NCBI RefSeq assembly: GCF_004793885.1
Contig: NZ_SRYG01000009.1
Span: 32,424-96,423, forward strand
DNA from: Dubosiella muris
GTDB taxonomy: Bacteria; Bacillota_I; Bacilli_A; Erysipelotrichales; Erysipelotrichaceae
Length of the DNA: 64,000 nucleotides
Reading direction: 5' to 3'
The number at the start of each line of letters is the position of its first letter. Within the stretch, counting starts at the first letter, position 1. This document shows, one piece after another, positions 16,786 through 25,911 of this stretch. The position numbers and the translations under genes are program-made. The notes beneath the pieces are model-generated. The model searched no databases. It saw nothing but the letters and a program-made list of their open reading frames with translations, and had not been told where the DNA came from.

Positions 16786-17414
16786 GCCTGGAACAAATTC
16801 TCGCCAAGCACAAAATCGTGCCCGTCGTCGTAATCGACGACGTGGCTGACGCCGTGCCGCTTGCCCGGGCGCTCGTTTCCGGCGGCTTGCCAATCGCCGA
16901 GGTGACGTTTCGGACGCCCGCCGCGAAAGCGTCGATCCAGGCGATGAAAGCCGCCTTTCCGACAATGCTTGTCGGCGCCGGTACGATTTTAACGGAAACG
17001 ATGGCGGACGAGGCGCTGGACGCCGGCGCGGATTTTCTCGTCATGCCCGCCACCGACGAGGCATTGATTCGCCACGCCCTCGATCGCCACGCGCCGGTTT
17101 GCCCTGGCGTCATGACCCCAAGCGACGTGCAGACATGCGACCGGCTCGGCCTTCGCCTTGTGAAGTTTTTCCCGGCCGAGCCAGCCGGCGGACTCGCCAG
17201 GATCCAGGCCATGAGCGCCCCGTATCCTTTCATGCGATTCATGCCAACCGGCGGCATCGGTCTGAAAAACATGAACGCCTATTTGCGATCCGGTTCTGTC
17301 GTTTGTGTGGGCGGCAGCTGGATGGTGAAAAAAGAGTGGATCGCGACCGGCCAGTTTGAAAAAATCGAAGAAAAAACGCGCGAAGCGGTTCGCGCGCTGG
17401 AAGAAGAGGTTTAA
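16782..17414 (+). CDS. eda: KDPG / 4-hydroxy-2-oxoglutarate aldolase
   Basis: A class I aldolase expected to cleave 2-keto-3-deoxy-6-phosphogluconate to pyruvate and glyceraldehyde-3-phosphate, the last step of uronate breakdown. Seen in the 210-residue product: AEVTFRTPAA with the catalytic Glu (about 40), GAGTIL, the Schiff-base Lys in RLVKFFPAE (about 128), and the phosphate-binding PTGGIG and GGSWMV. It overlaps uxaC by 4 nt and is surely co-transcribed. The shared LacI-type control fits a hexuronate regulon. Confidence 0.93.
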   Translation: MSLEQILAKHKIVPVVVIDDVADAVPLARALVSGGLPIAEVTFRTPAAKASIQAMKAAFPTMLVGAGTILTETMADEALDAGADFLVMPATDEALIRHALDRHAPVCPGVMTPSDVQTCDRLGLRLVKFFPAEPAGGLARIQAMSAPYPFMRFMPTGGIGLKNMNAYLRSGSVVCVGGSWMVKKEWIATGQFEKIEEKTREAVRALEEEV

Positions 17415-17428
17415 ACGCCTCTTTTTTC
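17405..17428 (+). terminator. Terminator after eda
   Basis: AAGAGG and CCTCTT flank an 8-nt loop at the eda stop, followed by TTTT. Confidence 0.65.
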
Positions 17429-17433
17429 GCTTT

Positions 17434-18054
17434 TTATAAGTCGATCTCCTCAAAATCGGAAGCGGGATGCTTGCACCAAGGACAAATGTAGTCCGCAGGC
17501 AGATCCGGCTGGTCGTAAATGTAGCCGCAAATGACGCAGCGCCATCCCTTTTTGCCTGTTGTCGTTTTTTTGTCTTCGAACTTCGGCTTGATGTGGGCGT
17601 GATAGTACGAATAGCTGGCGCTTGGCACGTCGGAAATCGTCTTCGCCTCCGTCACGTAGGCGACAAACATCACGTGGGAGCCCAGGTCGATTTCCTGGTC
17701 GACCTCGCAGCTGATGAACGCGTTCGTGCCTTCGGTGACATAATACAATCCGTTTTCCGAAACGGCCTTATGCTCGTAGCTTCCAAATTTATCGAACGTG
17801 CGCCCCGACTGGAAGCCAAAATGCTTGAACAAATCGAACGGCGCCTTTTCATCGAGAATGGAAATGTTGAATTTTCTCGATTGCTGAATGAGTTCGCGGG
17901 TATAACTGTCCTTGCTTACGCTGACGGTAATGATATCCGGGTTTTCCGAAGCCTGAATCGCCGTGTTGATGATGCAGCCGGAGTTTTTTCCGTCGTGCCC
18001 CCCAGTCAGGACAAAGAGTCCGTAAACAAAATCTCTCATGACTTGTGCGTCCAT
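17434..18054 (-). CDS. Flavin reductase-rubredoxin fusion (high-molecular-weight rubredoxin type)
   Basis: A 206-residue two-domain redox protein. Residues 1 to about 150 form an FMN-binding flavin reductase-like domain (FVYGLFVLTGGHDGKNSG, GCIINTAIQAS). The C-terminal 55 residues form a rubredoxin with the iron ligands RCVICGYIYD and ICPWCKHPASDFE. Such fusions accept electrons from NAD(P)H or flavin and pass them to oxygen- or peroxide-reducing flavodiiron proteins in anaerobes; that partner is not in this window. ATG 18054 has GAGG upstream; the longer open frame has no ribosome site. It suggests an anaerobic lifestyle with oxidative-stress defence. Confidence 0.88.
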   Translation of the reverse strand: MDAQVMRDFVYGLFVLTGGHDGKNSGCIINTAIQASENPDIITVSVSKDSYTRELIQQSRKFNISILDEKAPFDLFKHFGFQSGRTFDKFGSYEHKAVSENGLYYVTEGTNAFISCEVDQEIDLGSHVMFVAYVTEAKTISDVPSASYSYYHAHIKPKFEDKKTTTGKKGWRCVICGYIYDQPDLPADYICPWCKHPASDFEEIDL

Positions 18055-18170
18055 AAAATTACCTCGTTTTCTAATAGCTTTATTATCGGCGATTTTAAAA
18101 AAGAATGCGAAAAAAATGCCCATAGGAAAAAACGGATGCGATGAAAACAGATGAAAAAAGATGAAACTAT

Positions 18171-18199
18171 TTGACATTTCTTTCATTGTTCTGTATTGT
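18171..18199 (+). promoter_or_regulatory. trp operon promoter
   Basis: A perfect TTGACA, a 17-nt spacer and TATTGT lie about 10 nt upstream of the T-box leader. Confidence 0.75.
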
Positions 18200-18205
18200 G
18201 AACCC

Positions 18206-18483
18206 AACAAACCGATGAAGCGGAGATCAAAGTCGTTACGCGCCCATAGAGAGTCCGGGAGGGTGGAAGCCGGATGGAAAGGCGGACGGCCAAATGGACC
18301 GCCGAGGGCATGGTCAAAGGCGAACGCCGAGTACTCCATGACGTACGATCTGCGTCAAAGATCAGGAATGTGACAGCATTCTCCAAGCGCTTCTTTTGAA
18401 GAATCAAGGTGGCACCGCGGGCCGTATACAGACACAGCTCGTCCTTGACGAAAGCGAAAAGCTTCGTCAAGGACGAGCTTTTT
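18206..18483 (+). promoter_or_regulatory. T-box riboswitch, probably tRNA-Trp, controlling the trp operon
   Basis: This leader binds uncharged tRNA and allows readthrough when the amino acid is scarce. The diagnostic T-box sequence AAGGTGGCACCGCG lies at 18406-18419. The upper Stem I signature is seen as GAGAGTCCGG, GGGTGGAAG, CCGGA (about 18250-18274). TGG triplets that could be the specifier lie at 18295-18297 (followed by A, favoured) and 18311-18313. The T-box is followed by the terminator at 18436-18483. Tryptophan specificity rests on the trp genes downstream; the secondary structure was not computed. Confidence 0.88.
18436..18483 (+). terminator. T-box-controlled terminator
   Basis: A perfect 17-bp stem: AGCTCGTCCTTGACGAA pairs with TTCGTCAAGGACGAGCT around a 10-nt loop, with TTTTT at the end. 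The T-box sequence just upstream would form the competing antiterminator. Confidence 0.9.
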
Positions 18484-18501
18484 GCATCAAAGGAGAAACG
18501 T

Positions 18502-19950
18502 ATGCAAACACGCAAACAAATTCACGATCTGTTTTCCGGCACCGGCGCCAGGCGGCTGCCCCTGACGGAAATTTTGCCAATGAAAAACACCCCTCAGGAG
18601 GTTTTTCAAAAATTCCACGCATTCGGCACGCCCGGTTTTGCGCTCGAAAGCGACGAGCCCGACGCCTTCACCTACGTCGGCGTCCGGTTCGAGAAACGCA
18701 TCACGCTCAAAGGAAACGTCCTCACGATCGAGGACGCCACGCACGTCCAAACGACATCGACAGTCGTTTCCGATCCAAAAAACGCGCTCGAGCGGCTGCT
18801 TTTGGACTACAAGACGCCCGCGCTTTATCCGTATTTTTGCGGCGGGCTCGCCGGCTATTTCGCGTACGATTTCATTCAGTACACCGAACCAACGCTCGCG
18901 TTGCGAACCGGCGACACGAACGCCATGGAGCTCTTTCTCGTCAACGACCTGATCGTGTTCGACTTCCAAAACGAGCAAATGATCCTGATCGCCGGCATCG
19001 TGAAAGACGACCCAAACCGCGGCTATGACGAAGCCGTCTTGCGCATCGAGGCCATGTGCCAAACGCTGGACGGCCCCCAAACAAAGGCCCATCCGCTGCT
19101 GCGCCTGCGCCAGCCGCTGCGCCCCGCCTGTCCAACCACCCGCTACGAGGCGATGGTCAAGCAGGCGAAACGCTACATCGAGCAAGGCGAGATCTTTCAA
19201 GTCGTGCTCTCCAATCCTTGCACCGCTTTGGCCGATGGCTCGTTGTTTTCCGTATACGAAACGCTGCGCCAAACCAACCCGGGCCCGTACCTGTTTTACT
19301 TTGCCGGGCAGGACATCGAAATGGCGGGCTCGAGCCCGGAAACGCTTGTGCGCGTCGACCACGACCACGTCGCCACGTTTCCGCTGGCGGGCACGTGCAA
19401 GCGGGCAAAGGAGCCACACGAAGACGAGCGGCTCATGCGGGATTTGCTGCGCGATGAAAAGGAGCTCGCGGAACACCGTATGCTCGTTGATCTGGGCCGC
19501 AACGACCTCGGCAAGGTGTGCCGGTGCGGCAGCGTGGACGTGACCCGCACGCTCGACGTCGTAAAATGCGCGCAAGTCATGCACTTGTCGTCCACGATCA
19601 CCGGCGTTCTCGCGCCCGGCAAAACCGCGCTCGACGCCCTGTTTTCCACGCTTCCGGCCGGCACGCTCTCGGGCGCGCCCAAGATCCGGGCGTGCGAGAT
19701 CATCGACGAGCTCGAATCCGCGCCGCGCGGCGTGTATGGCGGGGCGTTCGGATTCATGGATTTTAGCGGCCGCCTCGACTTCTGCATCGCGATCCGGTTC
19801 GCGACGCTGCAAAACGGTGTCGTCCGGGTGCAAAGCGGCGCCGGCATCGTATTCGATTCCATTCCGGAACACGAAGCGCAGGAATGCCAAAACAAAGCGC
19901 GCGCCATCGTGCAGGCGCTGGAAGGAGAAAGCCATGCTTTTGCTCATTGA
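18502..19950 (+). CDS. trpE: Anthranilate synthase component I
   Basis: Makes anthranilate from chorismate with ammonia delivered by TrpG. The 482-residue protein has the chorismate-binding C-terminal domain with GEIFQVVLSNP, SPETLVRV, PLAGTCKR, LVDLGRNDLGKV and TLPAGTLSGAPK. Near the N-terminus FALESDEP matches the LLES-type element that binds inhibitory tryptophan. ATG 18502 is preceded by AAGGAG; the open frame that continues 5' runs through the T-box terminator and is not coding. The end overlaps trpG by 17 nt, giving translational coupling. Confidence 0.96.
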   Translation: MQTRKQIHDLFSGTGARRLPLTEILPMKNTPQEVFQKFHAFGTPGFALESDEPDAFTYVGVRFEKRITLKGNVLTIEDATHVQTTSTVVSDPKNALERLLLDYKTPALYPYFCGGLAGYFAYDFIQYTEPTLALRTGDTNAMELFLVNDLIVFDFQNEQMILIAGIVKDDPNRGYDEAVLRIEAMCQTLDGPQTKAHPLLRLRQPLRPACPTTRYEAMVKQAKRYIEQGEIFQVVLSNPCTALADGSLFSVYETLRQTNPGPYLFYFAGQDIEMAGSSPETLVRVDHDHVATFPLAGTCKRAKEPHEDERLMRDLLRDEKELAEHRMLVDLGRNDLGKVCRCGSVDVTRTLDVVKCAQVMHLSSTITGVLAPGKTALDALFSTLPAGTLSGAPKIRACEIIDELESAPRGVYGGAFGFMDFSGRLDFCIAIRFATLQNGVVRVQSGAGIVFDSIPEHEAQECQNKARAIVQALEGESHAFAH

Positions 19951-20494
19951 CAACTACGACTCGTTCACGTACAACCTCGCGCAGCTCATGGGCGCGTTCG
20001 ACACCGTCTATGTCGCGCGCAACGACGCGCTGACGCTCGACCAGATCGAAGCGCTGGATCCGGCCGCCATCGTGCTGTCGCCAGGCCCGGGCCGGCCCGA
20101 AAACGCCGGCATTTGCGTGGACGTCATCCGCCGTTTTTACAAGCACGTGCCGATTTTGGGCGTATGCCTTGGCCATCAGGCGATCGCGGCCGCGTTTGGC
20201 GCCACGATCCGTCCCGCCTCATCCATCGTCCATGGCAAGGCCGGGCGCGTCGACGTGTGTCATCCCTCGGTGTTGTTTGAAGGAATGAAACGATTCGAAG
20301 CCGGGCGCTACCACTCGCTCGTCGTCGACGACCTGCCCCCAGAGCTGATTGCCAGCGCCACAGGCGACGGGGAGATCATGGCCATCGAACACACCACGTA
20401 TCCCGTGTTCGGTGTCCAGTTCCACCCCGAATCCGTACTGACGCCTTGCGGTTCGCAAATTTTCGCCAATTTTATGAAAGGAGTGCTCGCATGA
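19934..20494 (+). CDS. trpG: Anthranilate synthase component II (glutamine amidotransferase)
   Basis: A class I glutamine amidotransferase supplying ammonia to TrpE. The 186-residue protein starts LLLIDNYDSFTYNL. It carries the oxyanion motif LSPGPGRPENAG, the nucleophile in GVCLGHQAI (about 77) and the His-Glu pair in QFHPESVLT. It may also serve folate synthesis as in Bacillus; no pab gene is nearby. The stop overlaps the trpD start (ATGA). Confidence 0.96.
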   Translation: MLLLIDNYDSFTYNLAQLMGAFDTVYVARNDALTLDQIEALDPAAIVLSPGPGRPENAGICVDVIRRFYKHVPILGVCLGHQAIAAAFGATIRPASSIVHGKAGRVDVCHPSVLFEGMKRFEAGRYHSLVVDDLPPELIASATGDGEIMAIEHTTYPVFGVQFHPESVLTPCGSQIFANFMKGVLA

Positions 20495-21501
20495 TTACCG
20501 AAGCCGTTCAAAAACTATCCACCTATGAAAATCTTTCCTGCGCCATGGCGCGTTCCGTCATGGAAGAGATGATGACAGGCCGGTGCACCGCCAGCCAGAT
20601 CGCGTCGTACTTGGTGGCGCTCGCCATGAAAAAGCCAAGCGTCGACGAAATCGTCGGCTCCGCCCAGGGCATGCGCGCGCAAGCCATCGCCGTCCGGGAC
20701 GCCAGCGACGCGCTGGAAATCGTCGGCACCGGCGGCGACCACGCCGGCACGTTCAACATATCCACGACGTCGGCGTTCGTCATCGCCAGCGCGGGCGTCA
20801 AAGTCGCCAAGCACGGCAACCGGGCCGTGACTTCCCAAAGCGGGGCGGCCGATTGTCTCGAAGCGCTCGGGGCCAATTTGGACGTCGACGCCAGCCGGTG
20901 CCGGCAGCTGCTTGAAACGACGAACTTTTGTTTTTTGTTCGCGCCCAACCATCACCGGGCGATGCGCTACGCCGCGCCCGTGCGCAAGGAGCTAGGCATG
21001 CCGACGATTTTCAATTTGCTCGGCCCGCTCACCAATCCGGCCGGTGCTTGTCGGCAGGTGCTTGGCGTGTACGAGCCCGGTCTAGTCGAGCCAATGGCGC
21101 AGGCGCTCGTCAAGCTTGGCGTCAAGCGGGGACTGGTCGTCTGCGGCATGGATGGTTTGGACGAGATTTCCGCCAGCGCGCCGACTCTCGTATGCGAAAT
21201 CGACGGGAAAACGAGAAAGACGTACACGATCGCGCCCGCCGATTTTGGCTATCCGGTTTGCCAAAAAGAAGAGCTTGCCGGCCAAAACGCTATGGAAAAC
21301 GCGAAAACGACTCGCGCGATCCTGGCCGGCGAAGAGCGCGGCCCGCGCCGCCATATCGTATGCATGAACGCCGGAGCGGCTTTGTACGTGGCCCAAAAAG
21401 CGGCGTCCATCGCGGAGGGAGTCCGTCTGGCCGAGCGCCTCATTGATTCGGGCACGGCGCTGCGAACGCTTGATACGTTCGTGGAGGAAAGCCATGGCTG
21501 A
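20491..21501 (+). CDS. trpD: Anthranilate phosphoribosyltransferase
   Basis: Transfers phosphoribose from PRPP to anthranilate. The 336-residue protein shows the PRPP loop GTGGDHAGTFNISTT (about 78-92), KHGNRAVTSQSGAAD and FAPNHHRAMRYAAPVRKELG, all typical of TrpD. ATG 20491 overlaps the trpG stop, and AAAGGAG lies just upstream. It is a separate protein from TrpG, unlike the enterobacterial fusion. Confidence 0.96.
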   Translation: MITEAVQKLSTYENLSCAMARSVMEEMMTGRCTASQIASYLVALAMKKPSVDEIVGSAQGMRAQAIAVRDASDALEIVGTGGDHAGTFNISTTSAFVIASAGVKVAKHGNRAVTSQSGAADCLEALGANLDVDASRCRQLLETTNFCFLFAPNHHRAMRYAAPVRKELGMPTIFNLLGPLTNPAGACRQVLGVYEPGLVEPMAQALVKLGVKRGLVVCGMDGLDEISASAPTLVCEIDGKTRKTYTIAPADFGYPVCQKEELAGQNAMENAKTTRAILAGEERGPRRHIVCMNAGAALYVAQKAASIAEGVRLAERLIDSGTALRTLDTFVEESHG

Positions 21502-22282
21502 TCTTTTGCAGACGATCGCGCAAAGCACAAGAGAGCGGATCGCCCGGGAAAAGGAACGGGTGCCGCTCGAACAGCTGAAAGCGCGCCCGATTCCGGCTCA
21601 TCCGTCGTTGTACGAGGCGCTCAAAGCCGAACCGCTCGCGTTTCTTTGCGAGGTGAAAAAAGCCTCGCCATCCAAAGGCGTCATCGCCCCGGTGTTCGAT
21701 CCGGTGCGCATCGCCAAAGCGTACGAAGAGGCAGGTGCCAGCGCGATTTCGTGTTTGACGGAGCCCGCGTATTTTCAAGGCAGCGACGCGGCGCTGGAAG
21801 CCATTTGCCAGGCGGTCGACGTGCCGGTGCTGCGCAAGGATTTCGTCGTCGACGAGTACATGATTGTGCAGGCGGCCGTCATGGGCGCGGCCGGCGTGTT
21901 GCTGATCGTGGAGCTGCTGACACCCGACGAATTGCGCCGCGCGATCGCGCTTGCCAACCAGCTGGGCATGGACCCGCTTGTCGAAGTGCGCACCGAAGCG
22001 CAGCTGCACATGGCGCTACAATGCGGAGCGCGCCTGCTTGGCGTGAACAACCGGGATCTGCGCGATTTCCACGTCGACCTCTCGCGGGCCCCTCGCTTGC
22101 GGACGCTTGTCAAAAACGAGGACATCGTGTTCGTGGCCGAGTCGGGCTATCGAACGCGCGAGCAAATCGAAATGCTTGAGAAAGCCGGCGTCGACGCCGT
22201 GCTCATTGGCGAAACCTTGATGCGCGCGCCAGACAAACGGGCGATGCTGACCGCGCTCAAAGGAGAAACGCGATGCGGGTGA
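21494..22282 (+). CDS. trpC: Indole-3-glycerol phosphate synthase
   Basis: Closes the indole ring from CdRP. The 262-residue TIM barrel has EVKKASPSKG (about 52-61) with the catalytic Lys, DEYMIVQA, LVEVRTEAQLHMAL, GVNNRDLRDFHVDL and AESGYRT. It overlaps trpD by 8 nt and trpF by 10 nt. It is not fused to TrpF. Confidence 0.96.
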   Translation: MADLLQTIAQSTRERIAREKERVPLEQLKARPIPAHPSLYEALKAEPLAFLCEVKKASPSKGVIAPVFDPVRIAKAYEEAGASAISCLTEPAYFQGSDAALEAICQAVDVPVLRKDFVVDEYMIVQAAVMGAAGVLLIVELLTPDELRRAIALANQLGMDPLVEVRTEAQLHMALQCGARLLGVNNRDLRDFHVDLSRAPRLRTLVKNEDIVFVAESGYRTREQIEMLEKAGVDAVLIGETLMRAPDKRAMLTALKGETRCG

Positions 22283-22875
22283 AGATTTGCGGCATCCGCT
22301 CCGCGGTCGATGTGGATCTGGTCAACGCGTACCGTCCCGACTGGATCGGGCTGGTCATCGACGTGCCCTCTTCGTTTCGCTCGGTGACGATCGAGCAGGC
22401 CCGTGCGTTGTCGAAACGAGTGGACGAAGGCATCGGCGTCGTCGGCGTCTTTGTCGACTGTCCGCTGGACACGATCGCCTCGCTCCTGGAGGACGGCGTG
22501 ATCGCGATGGCGCAGCTGCATGGCAGCCAATCGGAAGCGGACGTGGCGTGGCTGCGCGAGAAAACCGGCCGGCCGGTTCTGTGCGCGTTTGAAGTCAAAA
22601 GCGAACGGGACATCGCGATGGCGCAAAAAAGCGGCGCGGATTTCGTGTTGCTGGATGGGGGCAAAGGGCAGGGAAAGCCGTTTGACTGGACGCTGCTGAA
22701 GGGCATGACGCGTCCGTTTGGCTTGGCGGGCGGCGTGGATGTCGCGCTTGTGGAGGCGGCGTGCCAGGCGGGGGCGTCGTGGATCGACGTGTCCTCGGCG
22801 GTGGAGACGGACCAAAAAAAAGATGGAGAAAAAATGAAAGCGCTGATCGCGCGATGCAGGAGGGAAAGACAATGA
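22273..22875 (+). CDS. trpF: Phosphoribosylanthranilate isomerase
   Basis: Amadori rearrangement of PRA to CdRP. The 200-residue protein begins RVKICGIRS with the catalytic Cys. It has [19 protein letters not shown]-like [24 protein letters not shown] with the catalytic Asp, and [13 protein letters not shown]. It overlaps trpC at the 5' end and trpB at the 3' end (ATGA). Confidence 0.95.
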   Translation: MRVKICGIRSAVDVDLVNAYRPDWIGLVIDVPSSFRSVTIEQARALSKRVDEGIGVVGVFVDCPLDTIASLLEDGVIAMAQLHGSQSEADVAWLREKTGRPVLCAFEVKSERDIAMAQKSGADFVLLDGGKGQGKPFDWTLLKGMTRPFGLAGGVDVALVEAACQAGASWIDVSSAVETDQKKDGEKMKALIARCRRERQ

Positions 22876-24056
22876 GCAAAGGAAGATTTGGCCGGCATGG
22901 CGGCCAGTATGTGCCGGAAACGCTGATGGGCGCTCTGGAGGAGCTCGAACAGGCGTACGAGCGCTATAAAAACGACCCGGCGTTTCAACAGGAGCTAGGC
23001 GAATTGCTGGCGCAGTACGCCAACCGGCCTTCGCGGTTGTACTACGCGAAAAACATGACCGAGGATTTGGGTGGCGCGAAAATTTACATGAAGCGCGAGG
23101 ATTTGAACCATACGGGCGCCCATAAAATCAACAACGTGCTTGGCCAGGCGCTGCTCGCTAAAAAGATGGGGAAGACCCGGCTGATCGCGGAAACGGGCGC
23201 CGGACAGCACGGCGTGGCGACGGCGACGGCCGCGGCGCTCTTTGGGATGGAATGTGTCGTGTACATGGGCAAGAAGGATACCGAACGGCAGGCGCTCAAC
23301 GTGTACAAGATGAAGCTGCTTGGCGCCCGGGTCGTGCCGGTGACGTCGGGCACGGCGACATTGAAAGACGCGGTCAACGAGGCGATGCGCGAGTGGACCC
23401 GGCGTCTGGACGACACCCATTACTGCCTGGGCAGCGTCATGGGACCGCATCCGTTTCCGACGATGGTGCGCGATTTCCAGGCCGTCATTTCCAGGGAATC
23501 CAAAGCGCAAATGCTGGAGACAGAAGGGCGGTTGCCGGACATGGTGGTGGCGTGCGTGGGCGGCGGCTCCAACGCGATTGGCAGCTTTTACGACTACATC
23601 GGCGACGAGGCGGTGCGCCTGGTCGGATGCGAAGCGGCTGGGACCGGGGTGGACGCGCCTGAAAGCGCGGCGACGATCCACGTTGGCAAGCCGGGCATCT
23701 TCCACGGGATGAAGTCGTATTTTTGCCAGGACGAGCATGGACAGATCGCGCCGGTGACGTGCATCTCGGCCGGTCTGGACTATCCGGGTGTCGGTCCGGA
23801 ACACGCCGATTTGCACGACCGGGGCCGGGCCGAATACGTGGCCATCACGGACGAGCAAGCCGTGCAGGCGTTCGAGTACGTGTCGAAGATGGAAGGCGTC
23901 ATTCCGGCGATCGAGAGCGCCCACGCTTTGGCGTACGTGATGGAGGCGGCGCCAAACATGGGCAAGGACGAGACGATCGTCGTGACGGTTTCGGGCCGTG
24001 GCGACAAGGATTGCGCGATGATCGCGCGCTGGAAAGGAGAGCAAGTCGATGCGTAG
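22872..24056 (+). CDS. trpB: Tryptophan synthase beta chain
   Basis: The PLP enzyme condensing indole with serine. The 394-residue protein has the standard N-terminus ([17 protein letters not shown]), the PLP Lys in [15 protein letters not shown] (about 87), [16 protein letters not shown], and the phosphate loop [13 protein letters not shown]. It is a TrpB1-type sequence, matching a TrpA partner encoded next. The start overlaps trpF and the end overlaps trpA by 8 nt. Confidence 0.97.
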   Translation: MSKGRFGRHGGQYVPETLMGALEELEQAYERYKNDPAFQQELGELLAQYANRPSRLYYAKNMTEDLGGAKIYMKREDLNHTGAHKINNVLGQALLAKKMGKTRLIAETGAGQHGVATATAAALFGMECVVYMGKKDTERQALNVYKMKLLGARVVPVTSGTATLKDAVNEAMREWTRRLDDTHYCLGSVMGPHPFPTMVRDFQAVISRESKAQMLETEGRLPDMVVACVGGGSNAIGSFYDYIGDEAVRLVGCEAAGTGVDAPESAATIHVGKPGIFHGMKSYFCQDEHGQIAPVTCISAGLDYPGVGPEHADLHDRGRAEYVAITDEQAVQAFEYVSKMEGVIPAIESAHALAYVMEAAPNMGKDETIVVTVSGRGDKDCAMIARWKGEQVDA

Positions 24057-24837
24057 GAAAGTATTCGCGCGCAAGGCGCTGATCGCGTATGTGATGTGCG
24101 GCGATCCCGATTTGCGAACGACGAAAGAAAACATTTTGGCGCTGGAACAGGCGGGCGCCGACTTGATCGAGCTAGGTATCCCGTTTTCCGATCCGGTCGC
24201 GGAAGGGGAAGTCATCGCCGCGGCCAGCGAGCGGGCATTGAAAAACCACATCGTGGCCGATGACGTGTTCGCGATGGTCAAGCAGGTACGCGAAAAGACG
24301 ACGATTCCGTTGGTCGTCATGACGTACGCCAATGTCGTATTCGCCTACGGCGTGGAGGCGTTTATGAAACGATGCGGGGAAACCGGCATCGAGGGCGTCA
24401 TTTTGCCGGATGTGCCGTACGAGGAAAAAGCGGAGTTCGAAACGGCGGCCCGGGCCCATGGCGTGGCGTGGATCCCGCTCGTGGCGCCGACGTCGGGAGC
24501 CCGGATCCCTTCGATCGTTAAAGACGCCGAAGGTTTCGTGTATTGCGTCTCCTCGTTAGGAACGACGGGGATGCGCTCCTCGTTTTCGAACGAACTGGAA
24601 CACGTCGTGCGCCAGGTCAGGGCGCATACGGACTGTCCGTGCGCGATCGGCTTTGGCATTTCGACGCCAAAGCAGGCGGAGGCGATGGCGGATATGGCTG
24701 ATAGCGTCATTGTCGGCAGCGCGTTTGTCGATCTTTGCGCCCGACACAAAGAGAAGGCGCCGCAGGCGGTTTACGAGCTGGCGAAGGCGTTGAAAGACGC
24801 GCTGCGCGCTTCCGAAACGAGGCGGGAAACGAGCTGA
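24049..24837 (+). CDS. trpA: Tryptophan synthase alpha chain
   Basis: Releases indole from indole-glycerol phosphate. The 262-residue protein has [15 protein letters not shown] with the catalytic Glu and Asp, [22 protein letters not shown] and FGISTPKQA. It is the last gene of trpEGDCFBA. Its final 67 bases overlap the 3' end of the convergent TetR gene, and I see no terminator between them. Confidence 0.96.
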   Translation: MRRKVFARKALIAYVMCGDPDLRTTKENILALEQAGADLIELGIPFSDPVAEGEVIAAASERALKNHIVADDVFAMVKQVREKTTIPLVVMTYANVVFAYGVEAFMKRCGETGIEGVILPDVPYEEKAEFETAARAHGVAWIPLVAPTSGARIPSIVKDAEGFVYCVSSLGTTGMRSSFSNELEHVVRQVRAHTDCPCAIGFGISTPKQAEAMADMADSVIVGSAFVDLCARHKEKAPQAVYELAKALKDALRASETRRETS

Positions 24838-25298
24838 TCGACGGGCGTTCGCATATCTTCCTCGATCCACTCGTTCAGCAGGGCGAGAAAGCCGCCGGCC
24901 GAATACGTCGAAAACAAGGCGAAGCGGTGGTTCGAGCGGGCCTGGACGAGCCGGATGCCACCCGAAAGCAAGCCATAGTGGAGCTTTTGCGCGTCGTAGC
25001 GGCGCAACAGCAAAAGCTCTTTTTTCTGCTGTTTCCAAAATGAGAAAAACTCGGTGGCGATTTGTTCGAGGTCGTACGTTTGCAGCGGGGAAACGGCGTC
25101 CTGGTAGCGAGTGAGCAGTTGTTCCAGGCAGTCGGCGAACACGCCGTCCAGCCCGTCGTAGTGGCGGTAAAAGGTGCGGCGGCCGACGCCGGCCTGGTCG
25201 CATAGGCGCGTGATGGTCAGCGGGGCGTCTTGGGCAAGGCATTCGTAAAACGCCTTGCGTAAATAAAAGCGGGTTTGGGATTTGGGATCGTCGAGCAT
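24771..25298 (-). CDS. TetR-family transcriptional regulator
   Basis: A 175-residue regulator with an N-terminal helix-turn-helix (LTITRLCDQAGVGRRTFYRHYDGLDGVF, about 28-55) and a TetR_C-type C-terminal domain with LLLLRRYDAQKL and FSTYSAGGFLALLNEWIEE. ATG 25298 is preceded by GGAAGGAAG. It is divergent from the flavodoxin-like gene with an 85-bp gap and probably represses it. The last 22 codons lie antisense to the end of trpA, an unusual convergent overlap. Confidence 0.87.
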   Translation of the reverse strand: MLDDPKSQTRFYLRKAFYECLAQDAPLTITRLCDQAGVGRRTFYRHYDGLDGVFADCLEQLLTRYQDAVSPLQTYDLEQIATEFFSFWKQQKKELLLLRRYDAQKLHYGLLSGGIRLVQARSNHRFALFSTYSAGGFLALLNEWIEEDMRTPVDQLVSRLVSEARSASFNAFASS

Positions 25299-25329
25299 GG
25301 CGCACTTCCTTCCTGTTTGTGCCGCGTGG

Positions 25330-25358
25330 TTGCGGGAAAAACGCATTGCCTTCATAAT
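25330..25358 (+). promoter_or_regulatory. Promoter of the flavodoxin-like gene
   Basis: TTGCGG, a 17-nt spacer and CATAAT lie in the TetR-flavodoxin gap. A clear TetR palindrome was not found. Confidence 0.5.
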
Positions 25359-25383
25359 AACGGAAAACAGGAGGAATGGGAAG

Positions 25384-25887
25384 ATGATCGTGTATGGCAG
25401 TCATTATGGAACGGCGAAGTGGTACGCCGAAAAGCTGGGGGAAAAGCTGGGCGAGGAGGTCGTGTCTGTCGAGTCGTTTCGTGGCGCGAAGGAGCCGGTC
25501 GTGTTTGTGAGCGGCTTATACGCGGGCGGCTTCAAGGGGGCGAAGACGTTTCAAAAGCGGATAGACGGCACCAAATTCACGCTCGTGTCGTGCGGTCTGG
25601 CCGATCCGAAGGAGGAGAAAACGCGGCGGGAAATCGAACGCAACGCGCGTGCCGCGTTCAAGGATTGGGATGGTCCGCTCTTTTGCGTGCGGGGCGCCAT
25701 CGACTACAGGCGGCTTTCGGTTTTGCATCGGGTGATGATGTGGATGATGAAAACCATGATTGTCAAAAAGGGGCTGGAAGCGGAAAACGAGGCTTTTTTA
25801 GCGACGTATGGAAGTCGCATTTCGTTTTGTTCCGAGGACCAGCTTGATCCAATCGTCGCATACCGGCAAAAAAACGAGCGGTTTTAG
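25384..25887 (+). CDS. Flavodoxin-domain protein
   Basis: A 167-residue FMN-binding-type protein starting IVYGSHYGTAKWYAEKL, the flavodoxin phosphate-binding loop (residues 2-11). VFVSGLYAGGFKGAKTF and KFTLVSCGLADP form the second and third loops. The C-terminal part (YRRLSVLHRVMMWMMKTM) recalls HemG/protoporphyrinogen-oxidase-like flavodoxins, but I cannot assign that reaction. AGGAGG lies 10 nt before the ATG. The divergent TetR gene suggests inducible expression, for example under redox or drug stress. Confidence 0.75.
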   Translation: MIVYGSHYGTAKWYAEKLGEKLGEEVVSVESFRGAKEPVVFVSGLYAGGFKGAKTFQKRIDGTKFTLVSCGLADPKEEKTRREIERNARAAFKDWDGPLFCVRGAIDYRRLSVLHRVMMWMMKTMIVKKGLEAENEAFLATYGSRISFCSEDQLDPIVAYRQKNERF

Positions 25888-25902
25888 GGAGACGCTCGTT
25901 TT
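25871..25902. terminator. Bidirectional terminator between flavodoxin and araD-like genes
   Basis: AAAACGAGCG pairs with CGCTCGTTTT. On the minus strand the T-run is seven bases, serving the PTS operon; on the plus strand four T follow. Confidence 0.8.
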
Positions 25903-25911
25903 GGTTAAGGT

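Noticed and set aside
18487-19953. 488-codon open frame antisense to trpE
   Set aside because: A shadow of trpE; no recognisable protein features.
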